From: Variovorax sp. YR752
Lineage (GTDB): Bacteria; Pseudomonadota; Gammaproteobacteria; Burkholderiales; Burkholderiaceae_C
DNA: 32,703 nucleotides
Assembly (NCBI GenBank): GCA_945860785.1
Contig: CAMATD010000032.1
Coordinates: forward strand, 1-32,703
Reading direction: 5' to 3'
Position 1 is the first letter of the stretch, and each line of letters starts with the position of its first letter. This document shows positions 1 to 11,099 of this stretch, in pieces. Both the position numbers and the translations under genes were made by a program. Below the pieces are notes generated by a model, which saw nothing but the letters and a program-made list of their open reading frames with translations, did no database searches and was not told the origin of the DNA.

Positions 1-201
1 CTTGCCCAGCATGTCCGGGTCCTGGCCACGGAACTTGTAGTTGCTGGTCAGGGAAATGTTGCCGGTCAACAGCGGAGCGGGAGCCGCCGCTGGCGCCGCG
101 GCGGCGTCCGTCGTTGCTGCGGTCTGCGCCAGGGCAGCGCCCGACGTGGTCAATACAGTGGCCAGAACGATCAGCGCCTGGACGGCGTTACGGTGCGTCA
201 T
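1..201 (-). CDS. TorF-family putative porin, N-terminal part (runs off the left edge)
   Basis: Only the first 67 codons are present. They begin at an ATG preceded by a GAGGAG ribosome-binding site. The product starts with a Sec signal peptide (basic MTHR, hydrophobic core LIVLATVLTT, cleavage near ALAQ), followed by an Ala/Pro-rich linker. Then comes TGNISLTSNYKFRGQDP, which resembles the opening strand of the TorF/TIGR02001 outer-membrane beta-barrel family ('LTSNYxFRG'). The family is annotated as a putative porin of unknown substrate, and in beta-proteobacteria it often lies next to glnK-amtB. The gene is divergent from yifB and is probably unrelated to the T6SS. Family assignment rests on a short stretch, so the exact function is open. 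Confidence 0.75.
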   Translation of the reverse strand, partial: MTHRNAVQALIVLATVLTTSGAALAQTAATTDAAAAPAAAPAPLLTGNISLTSNYKFRGQDPDMLGK

Positions 202-415
202 CGGGAAACTCCTCGCAAGTGTTGTGGAACCTGAACACCCTCAAAGCAGGGAGCGTGCCAAACCGCACGAATAGCGCCTCTCAAGAGGGCGCACCCAGAC
301 CGTGGTGAGAGCCAAATCGTTACAAAGAATCTTTCGATCGGTTGCGGGCACCAGCGTGCCGCACTGCCATGGGTCAACAAAAGATGGGCGCACCATCTTG
401 GGGAGAGGAAGAGAA

Positions 416-1963
416 ATGAGTCTGTCTTTGGTGCAAAGCCGCGCTTTGCTAGGGCTGGAAGCGGCCAGTGTCACGGTCGAGGTGCATCTGGCGAACGGTT
501 TGCCTAGCTTCACGCTCGTGGGTCTGGTGGAGACCGAAGTGAAGGAAGCGCGCGAACGCGTGCGCTCGGCCATCCAGAACGCCGGGCTCGAATTTCCGAA
601 CAACAAGAAGATCGTCGTCAATCTCGCGCCCGCCGACCTGCCCAAGGATTCGGGTCGTTTCGACCTGCCGATTGCACTCGGCATCCTCGCGGCCAGCGGG
701 CAGATCGAGAGCGCACGGCTTGCCGGGCACGAGTTCGCCGGCGAGTTGTCTCTTACGGGCGAGCTGCGGCCCGTGCGCGGCGCGTTGGCCATGGCGCTGG
801 CCCTGCACACGCGCGGCGTCGCGACCCGGCTCGTGCTGCCCATGGACAGTGCACAGGAGGCCGCGCTGGTGCCCGGTGGCGAGGTGTATGGGGCTAGGCA
901 CCTGCTCGATGTGGTGCGGCAGTTCATCGCCGAAGGCGATGCGGCGGCGTCGCAACTGCCCGACGCGCCAAGCGATGGCTGGGCACGGGTTCAGCCCGCA
1001 CCGGGAACAGCCACCCCGCTCTATGCCGACCTGGCCGACGTCAAGGGCCATGCAGGCGCCAAGCGGGCACTCGAAATCGCGGCAGCCGGCGGCCACAGCC
1101 TCCTGATGGTGGGCGAGCCGGGCTCGGGCAAGTCCATGCTCGCGCAGCGCTTTGCCGGCCTGCTGCCGGCAATGAGCATCGACGAAGCCCTGGAAACCGC
1201 CGCGGTGGCCAGCCTGGGCGGCCGCTTCGCGACCGAGCGCTGGATGAACCGACCGACGTCGGCGCCGCACCATACATCCAGTGCGGTGGCACTGGTGGGT
1301 GGCGGCTCACCACCGCGGCCGGGCGAGATTTCCAGGGCGCACCATGGCGTGCTCTTCCTCGACGAGTTTCCGGAGTTCGCACGCTCTGCGCTCGAAGCGC
1401 TGCGCGAGCCCCTCGAGACCGGCACCATCACGATCGCCCGGGCCGCGCGACGCGCGGAGTTTCCGGCACGTTTCCAGCTGATCGCCGCGATGAACCCCTG
1501 CCCCTGTGGCTACCTCGGATCGGCACTGAAGTCCTGCCGCTGCACGCCGGACCAGATCTCGCGCTACCAGGGCAAGCTCAGCGGCCCGCTGCTGGACCGC
1601 ATCGACCTGCACATCGAGGTGCCCGCCGTTTCAGCACAGCAGCTGCTCGATGCACCTGCCGGCGAATCGACCGACAGCATCCGCAGCCGCGTGGTCGCGG
1701 CGCGAGAGCGTGCCATGCAGCGCCAGGGCCATTCCAACCAATCGCTGCAAGGCAGTGCCATCGACAGGCACGCCCAACTGGATGCCACGGCGCGCAAGTT
1801 CATTTACGACGCCGCCGCCAAGCTCGGCTGGTCGGCGCGCAGCACGCACCGCGCGCTCAAGGTGGCGCGCACGATCGCCGACTTGGCCTCGGCCGACGCC
1901 GTTCAGGTCGCACATGTGGCGGAGGCCGTGCAGTACCGCAGGGCGCTGCATCGCAGCGCGTGA
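416..1963 (+). CDS. comM: YifB/ComM family Mg-chelatase-like AAA+ ATPase
   Basis: The 515-residue protein is full length for the YifB/ComM family. I chose the ATG at 416 because it follows a GGGGAGAGGAAG ribosome-binding site and gives the classic MSLSLVQSRALLGL start; an upstream in-frame GTG would add 38 unlike residues. The N-terminal Lon-like ChlI domain covers about residues 1-170. The AAA+ core carries Walker A GEPGSGKS at 233-240, Walker B VLFLDEF near 312-318, and the family signature AAMNPCPCGYLG followed by CRCTPDQISRYQGKLSGPLLDRID. The C-terminal helical domain ends in QYRR. ComM is a hexameric helicase that promotes branch migration during natural transformation. The gene is intact, unlike many of its T6SS neighbours, and converges on the kinase gene with a 14-nt gap. 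Confidence 0.95.
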   Translation: MSLSLVQSRALLGLEAASVTVEVHLANGLPSFTLVGLVETEVKEARERVRSAIQNAGLEFPNNKKIVVNLAPADLPKDSGRFDLPIALGILAASGQIESARLAGHEFAGELSLTGELRPVRGALAMALALHTRGVATRLVLPMDSAQEAALVPGGEVYGARHLLDVVRQFIAEGDAAASQLPDAPSDGWARVQPAPGTATPLYADLADVKGHAGAKRALEIAAAGGHSLLMVGEPGSGKSMLAQRFAGLLPAMSIDEALETAAVASLGGRFATERWMNRPTSAPHHTSSAVALVGGGSPPRPGEISRAHHGVLFLDEFPEFARSALEALREPLETGTITIARAARRAEFPARFQLIAAMNPCPCGYLGSALKSCRCTPDQISRYQGKLSGPLLDRIDLHIEVPAVSAQQLLDAPAGESTDSIRSRVVAARERAMQRQGHSNQSLQGSAIDRHAQLDATARKFIYDAAAKLGWSARSTHRALKVARTIADLASADAVQVAHVAEAVQYRRALHRSA

Positions 1964-1977
1964 AGCCCCCTGGGCCG

Positions 1978-4022
1978 CTACTTGAACTCGTGTGCCACCA
2001 CAGGCGCCGAGCGGCTGTCCTGCACCGTCACGCGCTGCCGGTAGGCCTCGAGGTCGCCGTTGCGCACCTCGATGTTGTAGATGCCCGGGCGCAGCGAGAG
2101 CGACTTGAGCGGCGGGCTCACGCCGCGGTCCGCGCCGTCGACGAACACCTGGCCCCACGGCCGGATGTTGAACTGCACCCGGCCCGTACCGGGTGATGCC
2201 GCGGGCGGCGGCGTGCCGCCCACCACCACCGGCGGCACGGTGCCGGTCGCGGTGGTCGTCGTGGTGCCGGGTGGCGTCGTGCCGGGCGCGACGGGTACCG
2301 TCGGCGACAGCCGGTTCAGTTCGGCGATGGCGTTGCGCGCCTCCCGCGCATGGAGGCCGCGCCGGTACCGGCGCAGATAGGCCTCGTAGCCTTCGCGCGA
2401 GTTCTCGGCCTGGGCCAGGTTCCAGTCCTCGACTTCGGAGGTCGACAGCGCGGGCTCCGGCGGGGTCGCGGGCGTTGCCGGCGTGGCGGCGACCGGCACG
2501 TTGTCGAGCGGCGTCAGCGGCCCTGCCGCAGGCGCGCTGCCAGGTGGTGCCGCGGGCGGCGTGGTGCCACCGGCGACAGCGCTGCCGCCAGCGGCGGGTG
2601 TGCCATCGGTCGCAGGCGGCGGGGTGGCCCCGGCGGCAGCCGACGCGCCAGTGCTCGGCGGCATGACGGCCGGCGGCGAGGCGGCGTTGGACATCGGCGC
2701 GGCAGGCGGCGGCACCGGCACCATCGCGGTCGTCGTGTCGGGCTTGCCTGAAGTCAGGCGCAGGCCGATCCAGCAACCCACCGCAACCAACGCAATCAGC
2801 AGCACGCCCACCATGCCCCACGGCGGCATCATCGATGGCTTCTTGCCCGCCGCCTCGGCCTTGCTGCTGCCACTGCCGCTCTTCGGTGCAGTGCGCGGCG
2901 GCGGCGGTGCGACAGGCTGCTTGACCTGCACCGGTTCGACAGCCGCCACAGGCGGCGAAACGAAGGCCGCTTCGTCCACCGCCTCTTCGAGCGGCGCGGG
3001 GGCCGACACGGGCGAGAACGGCGGCGGTGTTGCCGACACCGGCGCGGCCGCGATGAGCACCGTCGGCGCCGCCAGGCTGCTCACGTAGATGTCGCCGAGC
3101 TTCACGAGCCCCAGTTCGGCCGCGAAGGCGGCCACGGTCTGCGTGCGGTCCTTGCTGTGCACGGCCAGCGTGTGGTCGACCGCCGCGCAGAAGGCCGGGC
3201 TCAAATCGCTGCGGCCCATCGACGACAGCGGCACGTAGGCGTCCTGCACGCTGCGCACCACGGCCGACGGCGGCGGGTGCCCCGTGACCGCGCGGTACAG
3301 CACGGCGCCGAGCGCATAGAGATCGGTCCACGCGCCCTGCAGCAGCGTGTTGTCGTCGGCGTACTGCTCGATCGGGGAGTAGCCCGACTTCACCATCACC
3401 GCCACCTCGTCGACGAGGTCGGCAATCGATTTGCGCGCGGCGCCGAAGTCGAGCAGCACCGGCAGGTCGTCCTGCTGGATGAAGATGTTGTCGGGTGCGA
3501 TGTCGCGGTGGAAGCACTGGTTGCGGTGCAGCGTTTCGAGCGTACCGAGCAGCGGGCCCAGCATGCCGAGCAGCCAGGGCTCGGAGATCTTCGCAGGCTC
3601 TTCCTCGGCCAGGCGGCGCAGCGTGCGGCCCTTGTAGAGCTGGATCGCCATGTAGGCGGTGGAGTTCGACTCCCAGAAGCGATGCACCCGCACCAGCGCC
3701 GGATGGCTGAATTGCGCGAGCGTGCGCGCCTCGTTGATGAAGCTGCGCAGGCCCGCCTGGAAGGTGGCCGTGAGCCGCTCGGAACGCACGTGCACGCTGT
3801 TGTCGCCCACGCGGCGCGCGAGCATCGAGGGCATGTACTCCTTGATCGCGACTTCGCGTTGCAGCGAATGGTCGTAGGCCCGGTAGACGATGCCGAAGCC
3901 GCCTTCCCGATCACCTCGAGCAACTCGAACTCGTCCAGCCGGTGGCTCACGCCCAGCGGATGGGGTCTTTCCTGCGGATCGGCCGGCGGACTGCCGCCGC
4001 TGCTGCCGTGCATCGTCGTCAT
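1978..4022 (-). CDS. T6SS-linked membrane Ser/Thr protein kinase with C-terminal PEGA domain (PpkA-like; frameshifted)
   Basis: The N-terminus (MTTMHGSSGG... LDEFELLEVIG) and the rest of the kinase are in different frames. One base is missing near 3907 inside the glycine-rich loop: restoring GGCGAAGGCGGC gives VIGEGGFGIVYRAYDH. The repaired protein is about 681 aa. It has VAIKEYMP (catalytic Lys near residue 58), HRDIAPDN near 170-178 and DFGAA near 192. A long Pro/Ala/Thr-rich segment follows, then one transmembrane helix near 400-420 (GMVGVLLIALVAVGCWIGL), a low-complexity periplasmic stretch, and a C-terminal PEGA-type beta domain from about 610 (GQVFVDGADRGVSPPLKSLS). By position after tagF and by architecture it should act like PpkA, phosphorylating the FHA protein to license T6SS assembly, opposed by the phosphatase at 14349. 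The start at 4022 follows GGAGGAG. Confidence 0.85.
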
Positions 4023-4053
4023 TCATCTCCTCCTGCGGCGGGGGCCTGGTTTT

Positions 4054-4767
4054 TCATGCCCATGGCACGTGCCCCTGCGAAAACAATTTCGAAAACAGCC
4101 GTGTGTTGAGGCCGCCGCCATGGGCTGCGGTCCGCAACGGAGACCCGTCGGCCTGGTTGGTCCACCAGTAGCTGGTGCTGCCGAAGGGGTCGAAGCAGAG
4201 GGGCAGCTCCGGCCAGCCGAGACGCTGCTGGGCGGTCGCGCCAGCGGCTGTAGGTCCGAGGATCGAAAGAATGTCGTCCGACCCGCCACTGGCGGTGCGG
4301 AAGCCCTCGCGCCCCGCGGCCAATATCTGGCTGTCGAACTGATCGGGCACCACACCGTAGCGAATGGCCTGCAGCAAGGCGGTGCCGCACTGCCAGTACC
4401 AGGAGGCCGAGCCTTCGAGCACCGAGGGCCGGTAGTTCGACGCGGCCACCTGCAGGGTCACGCACACCGGGTAGTAGCGCCCCACGCGGTCGCAGCTCGG
4501 AGCCAGGCAGCCGAACTGCACCGCATCCACGCCCTGCGTCGCCGGGATGGCGAAGTTCCAGACCGGCGCCACCGCGTAGTGCCGCGTCATCGCATCGGGC
4601 CAGCGCTTGAAGCTGCCCAGGCCGTTCTGCATCCAGCGGTCCCACCAGGCCTGCAGCTCGCGCGGCATGCGGCGGTAAAGAAAGTCGCCGGCGGCGGGCC
4701 GCTTGCCGTACCAGCCGATCTGCTCGTCGACCGGAATCCATGACCTGGGTGGCATGCTGCTGTTCAT
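4054..4767 (-). CDS. tagF: Type VI secretion-associated protein TagF (ImpM family)
   Basis: The 237-residue cytoplasmic protein opens with the TagF signature GWYGKRPAAGDFLYRRMP, followed by LQAWWDRWMQ and VWNFAIP, all typical of the TagF/ImpM (DUF2094) family. In Pseudomonas and Agrobacterium, TagF represses T6SS post-translationally. In Agrobacterium it is fused to, or works with, a PP2C domain; here the phosphatase is a separate gene. It starts 1 nt after the tssM stop (TGA-A-ATG), so translation is probably coupled to tssM. It is followed by the kinase after about 31 nt. No lesion is seen in this gene. The C-terminus (LFSKLFSQGHVPWA) is ordinary. Confidence 0.92.
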   Translation of the reverse strand: MNSSMPPRSWIPVDEQIGWYGKRPAAGDFLYRRMPRELQAWWDRWMQNGLGSFKRWPDAMTRHYAVAPVWNFAIPATQGVDAVQFGCLAPSCDRVGRYYPVCVTLQVAASNYRPSVLEGSASWYWQCGTALLQAIRYGVVPDQFDSQILAAGREGFRTASGGSDDILSILGPTAAGATAQQRLGWPELPLCFDPFGSTSYWWTNQADGSPLRTAAHGGGLNTRLFSKLFSQGHVPWA

Positions 4768-4768
4768 T

Positions 4769-7700
4769 TCAGGATTTCCCAGGGCAGGAGAAGCTGTTCA
4801 TCTGGTTCAGGCGCAGCGGGTTGTAGACGCTGTTCGCGGTCACCGCCAGCACCACCTTCTTGCCCTGCAGATCGAAGCTCGCGTTGAACGATTCGGGGGA
4901 GCTGCCTGCCGATATCGAGGCCTTGTCGAAGAGGCGGTGCAGGGCCCACGGCCCTTCGGTCACGATGCCGCCGGCCGGCGTGCCGTTGGCGGTCGTCACC
5001 TGCATCCGCACCTGGTTGCTGTTGCGCGGGCCGGGCCACTTGACGGTGCTGGGCGCCTGCGGGCCGTGCGCGTAGCGCACCGTCTGCCCGTCGATGTCCA
5101 GCGTGAACTGGGTGATGGCGGCGTCCATGTCCTCGGGCCGGATGTCGATCGTGAACGACGGCGTGCGGCCGCCCGCCATGCCCGAGAAGAACACGTCGCG
5201 GATCGCCTGCGCCTTCTGGAACGAGTCGAGGTACGCCGAGCGCCCCGCCGCGCTGCCGTCGACGCCGCGCTTGAAGGCCCACGGGTTGACCGACGTGTCG
5301 ACCTGCGTGACGAGGTTCTTCTGGGAGAAGTCGTCCATCATCCCGCCCGGCGCGAACAGCTGTGCGAAGTCGCCCGAGGCCACGTCGCGGTTCGAGCCGC
5401 GTGTGAACGGATAGCGCCCCGCGATGGCCTGGTTGCAGAACGAGCCGATGCTGGCCGCCGCGCTCTGCCCGATATTCTGCCGCGTCACCGCAGCGGCCTT
5501 CGACGACGCGGTGGCCGACAGGTCGTTCAGCATGCCCTGGAACGGCACCGGCAGCCGGCCCGCCTCGGCCTGCACCTTGGTGACCGCATCGCTCGCCGGT
5601 GGAATGTTGCCGCTGCGCAGCGCCGTGTCGGTCGCAGTGAGGAAGGTGTAGAGCTCGTTGATGAGCGCGGCCGTCGCGTCGATGGGCGCCAGCCCGCCGG
5701 CCTTGGGCGCGGTCACCATGCGGCGCAGCGGCTCGAAGTGGTTGTCGACCAGCGACTCGGGCCGATCCCCCTGCGTGTTGCGGCGCTGACTGCCGTCGGG
5801 CTGGCCGATGAGCTGCTCGATGCGCTCGCGCGTGCTGGCCACGCGGTTCTGTGCCTGGTCGAGCAGGCTGCGCGCGGCCTCGTCGTGGTTGCGCAGCAGG
5901 TCGGTTTCGCGCGCCGCGCCGCGGATCAGGCGCGACATCGGCGACTCGCTGGTGGAGAGCACGCGCGTCATCTGGATGCTCTGCAGCAGCGAGCGGCTGT
6001 CGGCCAGCCGCACGTCGACCAGGTACTCGTCCCAGACCCGGATGTAGTCGGTGAGGTAGAGGCGCCGCACTTCGCGCAGCAGCAGCTCGCGCGAGGTGAT
6101 GTCGGTGATGCCGGGCGCACGAATCTGCAGCACCCAGCGGTCTTCCTGTTCGAGCGAGAGCGTGGTCTCAGCCATGCGCTTGTCGAAGATGTCCCAGTAG
6201 CCGCGGTAGGTGAACAGCGTGGGGATGCCGTCGGTCAGCGGCTTGCCGCTGGCGCGCCGGATCACCAGCGCCGATTCGGCGCCCGCCGCCTCGGCAATGC
6301 TGAAGGCATTGGGCGGGCTGGTCTGCAGCAGGATGCGCCGCAGCCGCGCATAGGAGCGCTGCGCCAGCGGCACGCCGGCCAGCCGGTCGCGCGTCTGGGT
6401 GACGAGGCGGTCGTCCTTGGCAAAAGGCGAAGCCACCACGCGCCCGCCGAACAGCGTCTTCAGGTGCGACTCGAGGTTGGTGCGCTGCTCGCGCGTGAGC
6501 GATGCGCCGATCTTGCGGTCCACGTCGGTGAGCAGCCAAGCCTGCAGGAAGTCGGCGTCGTAGCGCTCGGCGTCGTACAGCATGAGGTAGGCCTTGAGCG
6601 CCTCGTAGCTGTACTCGGCATCGGTCTTCGAAGCGTCGCGCAGCGACTGCTCGATGCGCTGCGCCGCCTGCGGCAGCAGCACGCTTTCGAGCGCGCGCTG
6701 GTAGACGCCGTCGGTTGCGGCCTGCAGCTTCTCGCCCTGGTAGAGCCCGAAGTGGTAGGAGACGGGCGGATCGCCGATGTCGAAATGGCCCGACTTCGGC
6801 AGGTCGCGCAGGCGGTCGAGAACCAGGAGCGAGCTCGCGATGTCGCCGCTCGAATCGACCACCGTCGGCAGCTCGCCGCGCGCCGCGGCCTTGTTGAAGG
6901 ACTTGGCGTTGTTGTCGACCTCGGCCACGTACTCCTTGTTGTTGCGCCAGCTGTTCACGCAGGCGCCCAGGAACACCACCACCAGCACGCCGATCAGGCT
7001 GTAGCCCGCGATGTCGATGGCGCGGCGGCGGCGGTACCAGCGCAGGTTGGTGCCGGCCACGCCCGCGTCGCGGAAGATCACCTGCTGCAGCAGCTCCTTC
7101 AGGAAGTAGCTCTTGCCCGGGCCCGGCGGCGGTGCCGGCGGCGCATTGACCTGCAGGTAGCGCTTGATGGCGCCCATGACGCGATCGAAGGCCGTGCCTT
7201 CCTGCGTGCCGCTCGTGAAGTACACGCCGCGCAACATCGACGCGGCCTCGAACTTCGAGGGGTTGAACACATCGGCCAGGAAGGTGCCCAGGATGTCCTC
7301 GAAGCTCGCGAACTGCTGCGGCAGCAGGTAGGCCTGCGCGCGGCGCATCTGGTCGGGCTCGGCGGCCAGCAGCTCGGGCAGGCGCTCGTCCAGGCGCTGG
7401 TGCAGCAGCTTGTATTCCTGGTGGAAACGCTCGCGCAGGTCGGCCTTGGCGCGGTCGGCCGGATTGGCCTCGATGGGGAAGGTGAAGCCCCAGACCTGCG
7501 CGCGCTCGGCGCGGCCCAGCGAGCCGAAGTACTCGTTGAAGCCGGCCAGGAGGTCGGTCTTGGTGACCAGCACATAGACCGGGAAGTCGATGCCCAGGTC
7601 GTTGCGCAGCTCCAGCAGGCGCTTGCGCAGCGCCATCGCGTGGCGGGCGCGCTGCGCGTCGTCGGCCAGCGGCAGGTGGGCGATGCTGATCGTCAGGATC

Positions 7701-8403
7701 GCGCCGTTGATGGGCTGGCGCGGGCGGAACTTCTTGAGCAGATCGAGAAAGCCCTTCCACTCGCTCTCGTCGGTTTCGCGGTTGCTCTCGTGCGTGGTGT
7801 AGCGGCCGGCGGTGTCGATCAGCACCGCCTCGTTGGTGAACCACCAGTCGCAGTTGCGCGTGCCGCCAATGCCGCGCACGGCCGCCTTGCCGAGCTGGTC
7901 GGCCAGCGGAAAGTCGAGGTCGGAGTTGACCAGCGCGGTGGTCTTTCCCGAGCCCGGCGCGCCGATGAAGATGTACCAGGGCAGCTGGTACAGGTACTGC
8001 CGGTTGAACACCGAGAGCGGCTCGCGGGCTTGCCGTCGGCGGCCTCCCCGAAGCGCATGTTCTTCAGGATGGTGGTCGCGTCGGTGAAGCCGCTTTGCAG
8101 CTCCTTGATCTCGGGCGCGTCTTCGGGCTTGGCCTCTTTTTCCTTCCTGGAAGGCGTGCGCAACTGGTTGAGCAGCTGCGCATTGAGCCGGCCCTCGCGC
8201 CACTTGCGATAGATCAGCCGAACGAGCCAGATCGCGAACATCGCGACGATGACCACGATGCGGACGAACTCGCTCTCGAGCGGCCGATAACGGCCCACGG
8301 CGACGACGGGGCCGATGATCCAGACCAGGAAGGCAATGGCGACCAGGCCGAGAAAAATCCAGAGGTCGCGGCTGACGAGAAAACGGAAGAAGGCGCGAAA
8401 CAT
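4769..8403 (-). CDS. tssM: T6SS membrane subunit TssM (IcmF/VasK; frameshifted)
   Basis: The repaired protein is about 1211 aa, the normal TssM size. Start ATG 8403 overlaps the tssL stop (ATGA) and gives MFRAFFRFLVSR. Two N-terminal transmembrane helices follow (about residues 14-35 and 46-62), then a cytoplasmic NTPase domain with Walker A GAPGSGKT at 148-155 and the switch LIDTAGRYTT. A third transmembrane helix (GYSLIGVLVVVFLGACV) leads to the large periplasmic region that contacts TssJ. A single base is missing in a G run at 8026-8028 (minus strand: AAGCCC should be AAGCCCC), which moves codons 1-125 into another frame. After the lesion the frame stays open to the TGA at 4769. It is the third component of the trans-envelope complex with TssJ and TssL. 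Confidence 0.93.
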
Positions 8404-9714
8404 CAGCGGGTTCCCCCCTGCGGAGCCGTCGGCGCCACCAGCAGCGTGACCTCGACGCGTCGGTTGCGCGCGCGGTTGGCGGGCGAATCGTTGGGCGCCA
8501 GCGGATCGGCATCGCCGCGGCCTTCGGGCCGCGTCATGCGCGCGCCCAGCATCTTCTTGACCGCGTCGGCGCGGGCCTGCGAGAGCTGCCAGTTGGAGGG
8601 AAAGCGCACGCTGCGGATCGGCTGGTCGTCGCTGAAGCCGCTGACCAGCACATTGCCCTCGACGGCGTTCAGCGCATCGGCCACCCGCACGAGCACCGGC
8701 GCATAGCGGTCGAGCACGCGGTCGGAACCGGAGGCGAAGAGCCCGTCGCCGCGCAGCACCACCACGCTGCGGTCGGCCTCGTCGCGCACCGTCAGCAGGC
8801 CGTCGCGGATCTCGGGTTCGAGCAAGCGCTGCAGGCGGCGCCACGACGGCGCGCGCCGTCTGCGGCAGGCGCACGGCATTGACGGCCGAGAACGCACCGT
8901 CGGAATGGCCCGCCAGATTGAAGGTGAGCACCGCGAACGCGATGACCATCAGCACCGCGGCGACAGCGCCCATGGCCCACACGGGCAACCAGTTGTGCGT
9001 GCGGCGCACCGGCGCGCTCGCGTCCTGCCAGTGCGGCGACAGCGGCACGGCGATCTCGCCGCGCGTCTGGCGAATGATCTGCAGCAGCCGCTGCTTGAGC
9101 GTTTCGAGCTGCGTGCGGCCGTTGTCGATGACGCGAAAGCGCCCTTCGAAACCCATGGCCAAGCAGAAGTAGATCAGCTCGATCAGGTGCAGGTGCTGTT
9201 GCGGGTTCTGCACCAGGCGCGACAGCAGCTGGAAGAACTTCTCGCCGCCCCAGGTCTCGTTGTGGAACATCACGAGCAGGCTCTGCGACGACCAGATGCT
9301 GCCGCCCCAGGGCGTGAGCGCCGCGGCTTCGTCGACGGCGGTGCACAGGCAGTAGCGCGCGCCGATGATCACCTCGGGTGCAATGCCGCTTTGCTGCGCG
9401 CGCGTCTCGAAGCGCCGCACTTCATCGACGAGGTGCTCGCGCAGTTGCGCGGGCGCACCGTGGTGGCCCGTGGCGCGGATCTGCGGAATCAGGTCGAGCA
9501 GCGGATTGGCCGCCGCGACGAGCGGGTTGTTGCCCGCGAGCGCCGTGTCGCCCGCATGCGGACGCCGTGCGTCATGCCATGCGGTGAAGGATTCAGGTTG
9601 CTGGCTGAGGCCGCGCGGCGTGGAGGGCATGCCACCCGAATCGCCGTTGCCGCCGCCCGGGTTCGGCGGCACGAAGCCTCCCGGACCGACAGCCATGTCG
9701 TTGACACCGTTCAT
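8403..9714 (-). CDS. tssL: T6SS membrane subunit TssL with C-terminal OmpA-type peptidoglycan-binding domain (frameshifted)
   Basis: The start at 9714 follows GAGGGA; an upstream GTG overlapping the tssK stop lacks a ribosome-binding site. The DotU/IcmH domain covers about residues 35-230 (NPLLDLIPQIR, YCLCTAVDEAA, WSSQSLLVMFHNETWGGEKFF). One transmembrane helix lies near 241-262. The C-terminal OmpA/MotB-like domain shows GLFASGSDRVLDRYAPVL, GFSDDQPI and NRARNRRVEVTL, which are peptidoglycan-binding features. Such fused TssL proteins anchor the membrane complex to the cell wall without a separate TagL. The two halves lie in different frames. The shift is in the GC-repeat at about 8846-8862, best explained by a lost GC dinucleotide or one extra base. 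Expected length is about 436-437 aa. Confidence 0.92.
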
Positions 9715-9722
9715 AGGGTCCC

Positions 9723-11099
9723 TCACGGACGGATGGCCCAGAACTCCATGGCCAGCCCTGGAAAGTCACCGGCCAGGTGCATGGCGACGCCACCTGATTT
9801 TTCGAGCTGTCGCCACATGTCGCCGCTCTTGTCGAGTTCGAAGTAGTGGTAGCCCGCGTTGTACGGAATCTGCCGCGGCGCCACCGGCAGCGGCCGCACG
9901 GTCACGCCGGGCAGCTGAAGCTGCACGAGGTCGCGGATACGTTCGACCGAACCGATCTTGACCTGCGTCGGAAAGCGCTGCTGGATGGCCTCGGCCGGCA
10001 GGTCGGCATGCACTGCGAGCACGAAGCCCGCATTGCGCACCAGCACCGGGTCGAGCATGCGGCCCACGCGCACGCCGTGGCTGTGCTCTTCGAGCTCGAT
10101 GGCGATCGCGCTCTGTTCGAGCACGGCCGACAGCGAACGCCGCAGCTCTTCCATCAGCGGGCGAATGCTCTCGTTGAGGTTGTCGTGGTCGTACACCGGC
10201 CACAGCACCGGACGGCGCGTGGGCGAGGTGTGCGTGGCGAGATGGCAGGCCAGCTTAAGCCAGTCGATGAAGAGCTGCTCCGGGTGCACCTGCACCGCCT
10301 GCTGTGCATGCCACGTGGTGGCGAGGTAGCGGTTGACCAGTTCGAGCAGCAGGAAGTCGGAGACCTCGCTCACGCCGCCGCGGCCCGGTTGGGACAAGCG
10401 CGAGGCCAGCGCCTCGGAGCGCTGCGTGAGCAGGCCGTGCAGCTCGGCGATCATGCTGCGCAGCATCGCGTGCGCCGAGGCATCGAGCACCGGCGGGATG
10501 TAGTTGGCATCGACCACCAGCTTGTGGTCGGTACGACGCTCGATCACGCGCACCGCACCGATGGCCTGCCACTCCGCGGTGAGCGACGAAGCCCGCGCAA
10601 GGCGCAGGCGCGGTGCCGCGAGCTGCAGCACCGCCGGGCCGAGGGCCACGGCATTGCCGTCGGCCACCTCGCGCTCGATCACGCCGAAACGCGCGGCCGA
10701 ACCTTCGTCCTCGGAGAAGATGACCTCTTCGCTGCCGGGCCTGCGCAGCGGCAACGCGAGCACGATGAGTTCATCGGTCAGGTCGCTCGGCACTTCATAG
10801 GGCAGCGGCGCATCTTCGGCACCGAAGGAGAACGGCGTGCCGTCGGGCAGCACACCAGCGCCGCCGAGCAGCGACACACGGCCGAGCGCATAGGCATCGC
10901 GGTCGATGTCCAGATGCAGCCAGCCCCAATAGGCGCCTTGCAGGCCCGCTGCGCGACGGGTCACATACTGCTCGACGTACCGCTCCAGTTGCTGGAAGTG
11001 CTGGGGCCGCAGGTACATGCCCTCGGACCACACCACGCGATTCGCCAATGCCTGCGGATGGGCGCCTTGTCTTCCGGCGCCCGAATTGCGAACTGTCAC
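9723..11099 (-). CDS. tssK: T6SS baseplate subunit TssK
   Basis: The 458-residue protein carries the diagnostic TssK opening VVWSEGMYLRPQHFQQLERYVEQ and the later segments PYEVPSDLTDELIVLALPL, LLLELVNRY and YNAGYHYFELDKSG. TssK is a trimeric baseplate protein linking the TssFGE wedge to the TssLM membrane complex through its C-terminal domain. I prefer the GTG at 11099, 7 nt after a perfect AGGAGG at 11107-11112, over the TTG one codon upstream. The gene is intact. It is separated from tssJ by 163 nt, unusually far for this operon, so it may have its own promoter. The stop is 8 nt before the tssL start. Confidence 0.95.
   Translation of the reverse strand: MTVRNSGAGRQGAHPQALANRVVWSEGMYLRPQHFQQLERYVEQYVTRRAAGLQGAYWGWLHLDIDRDAYALGRVSLLGGAGVLPDGTPFSFGAEDAPLPYEVPSDLTDELIVLALPLRRPGSEEVIFSEDEGSAARFGVIEREVADGNAVALGPAVLQLAAPRLRLARASSLTAEWQAIGAVRVIERRTDHKLVVDANYIPPVLDASAHAMLRSMIAELHGLLTQRSEALASRLSQPGRGGVSEVSDFLLLELVNRYLATTWHAQQAVQVHPEQLFIDWLKLACHLATHTSPTRRPVLWPVYDHDNLNESIRPLMEELRRSLSAVLEQSAIAIELEEHSHGVRVGRMLDPVLVRNAGFVLAVHADLPAEAIQQRFPTQVKIGSVERIRDLVQLQLPGVTVRPLPVAPRQIPYNAGYHYFELDKSGDMWRQLEKSGGVAMHLAGDFPGLAMEFWAIRP

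Noticed and set aside
202-415. Small gene or RNA in the torF-comM divergent gap
   Set aside because: The 214-nt gap has no convincing ORF with a ribosome-binding site and no clear structured RNA; it is most simply a divergent promoter region.
8026-8028. Programmed ribosomal frameshifting in tssM and other genes
   Set aside because: No heptameric slippery sequence with a downstream structure is consistent across the sites, and the shifts go in both directions in unrelated genes.
4703-8212. Very long open frame on the plus strand opposite tssM (similar ones opposite clpV near 24107-27319 and opposite tssF/tssG near 28116-31082)
   Set aside because: These frames are His/Arg/Ala/Val-rich with no recognisable domain, and mirror codon bias of high-GC genes on the other strand. 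The minus-strand genes have clear family motifs.
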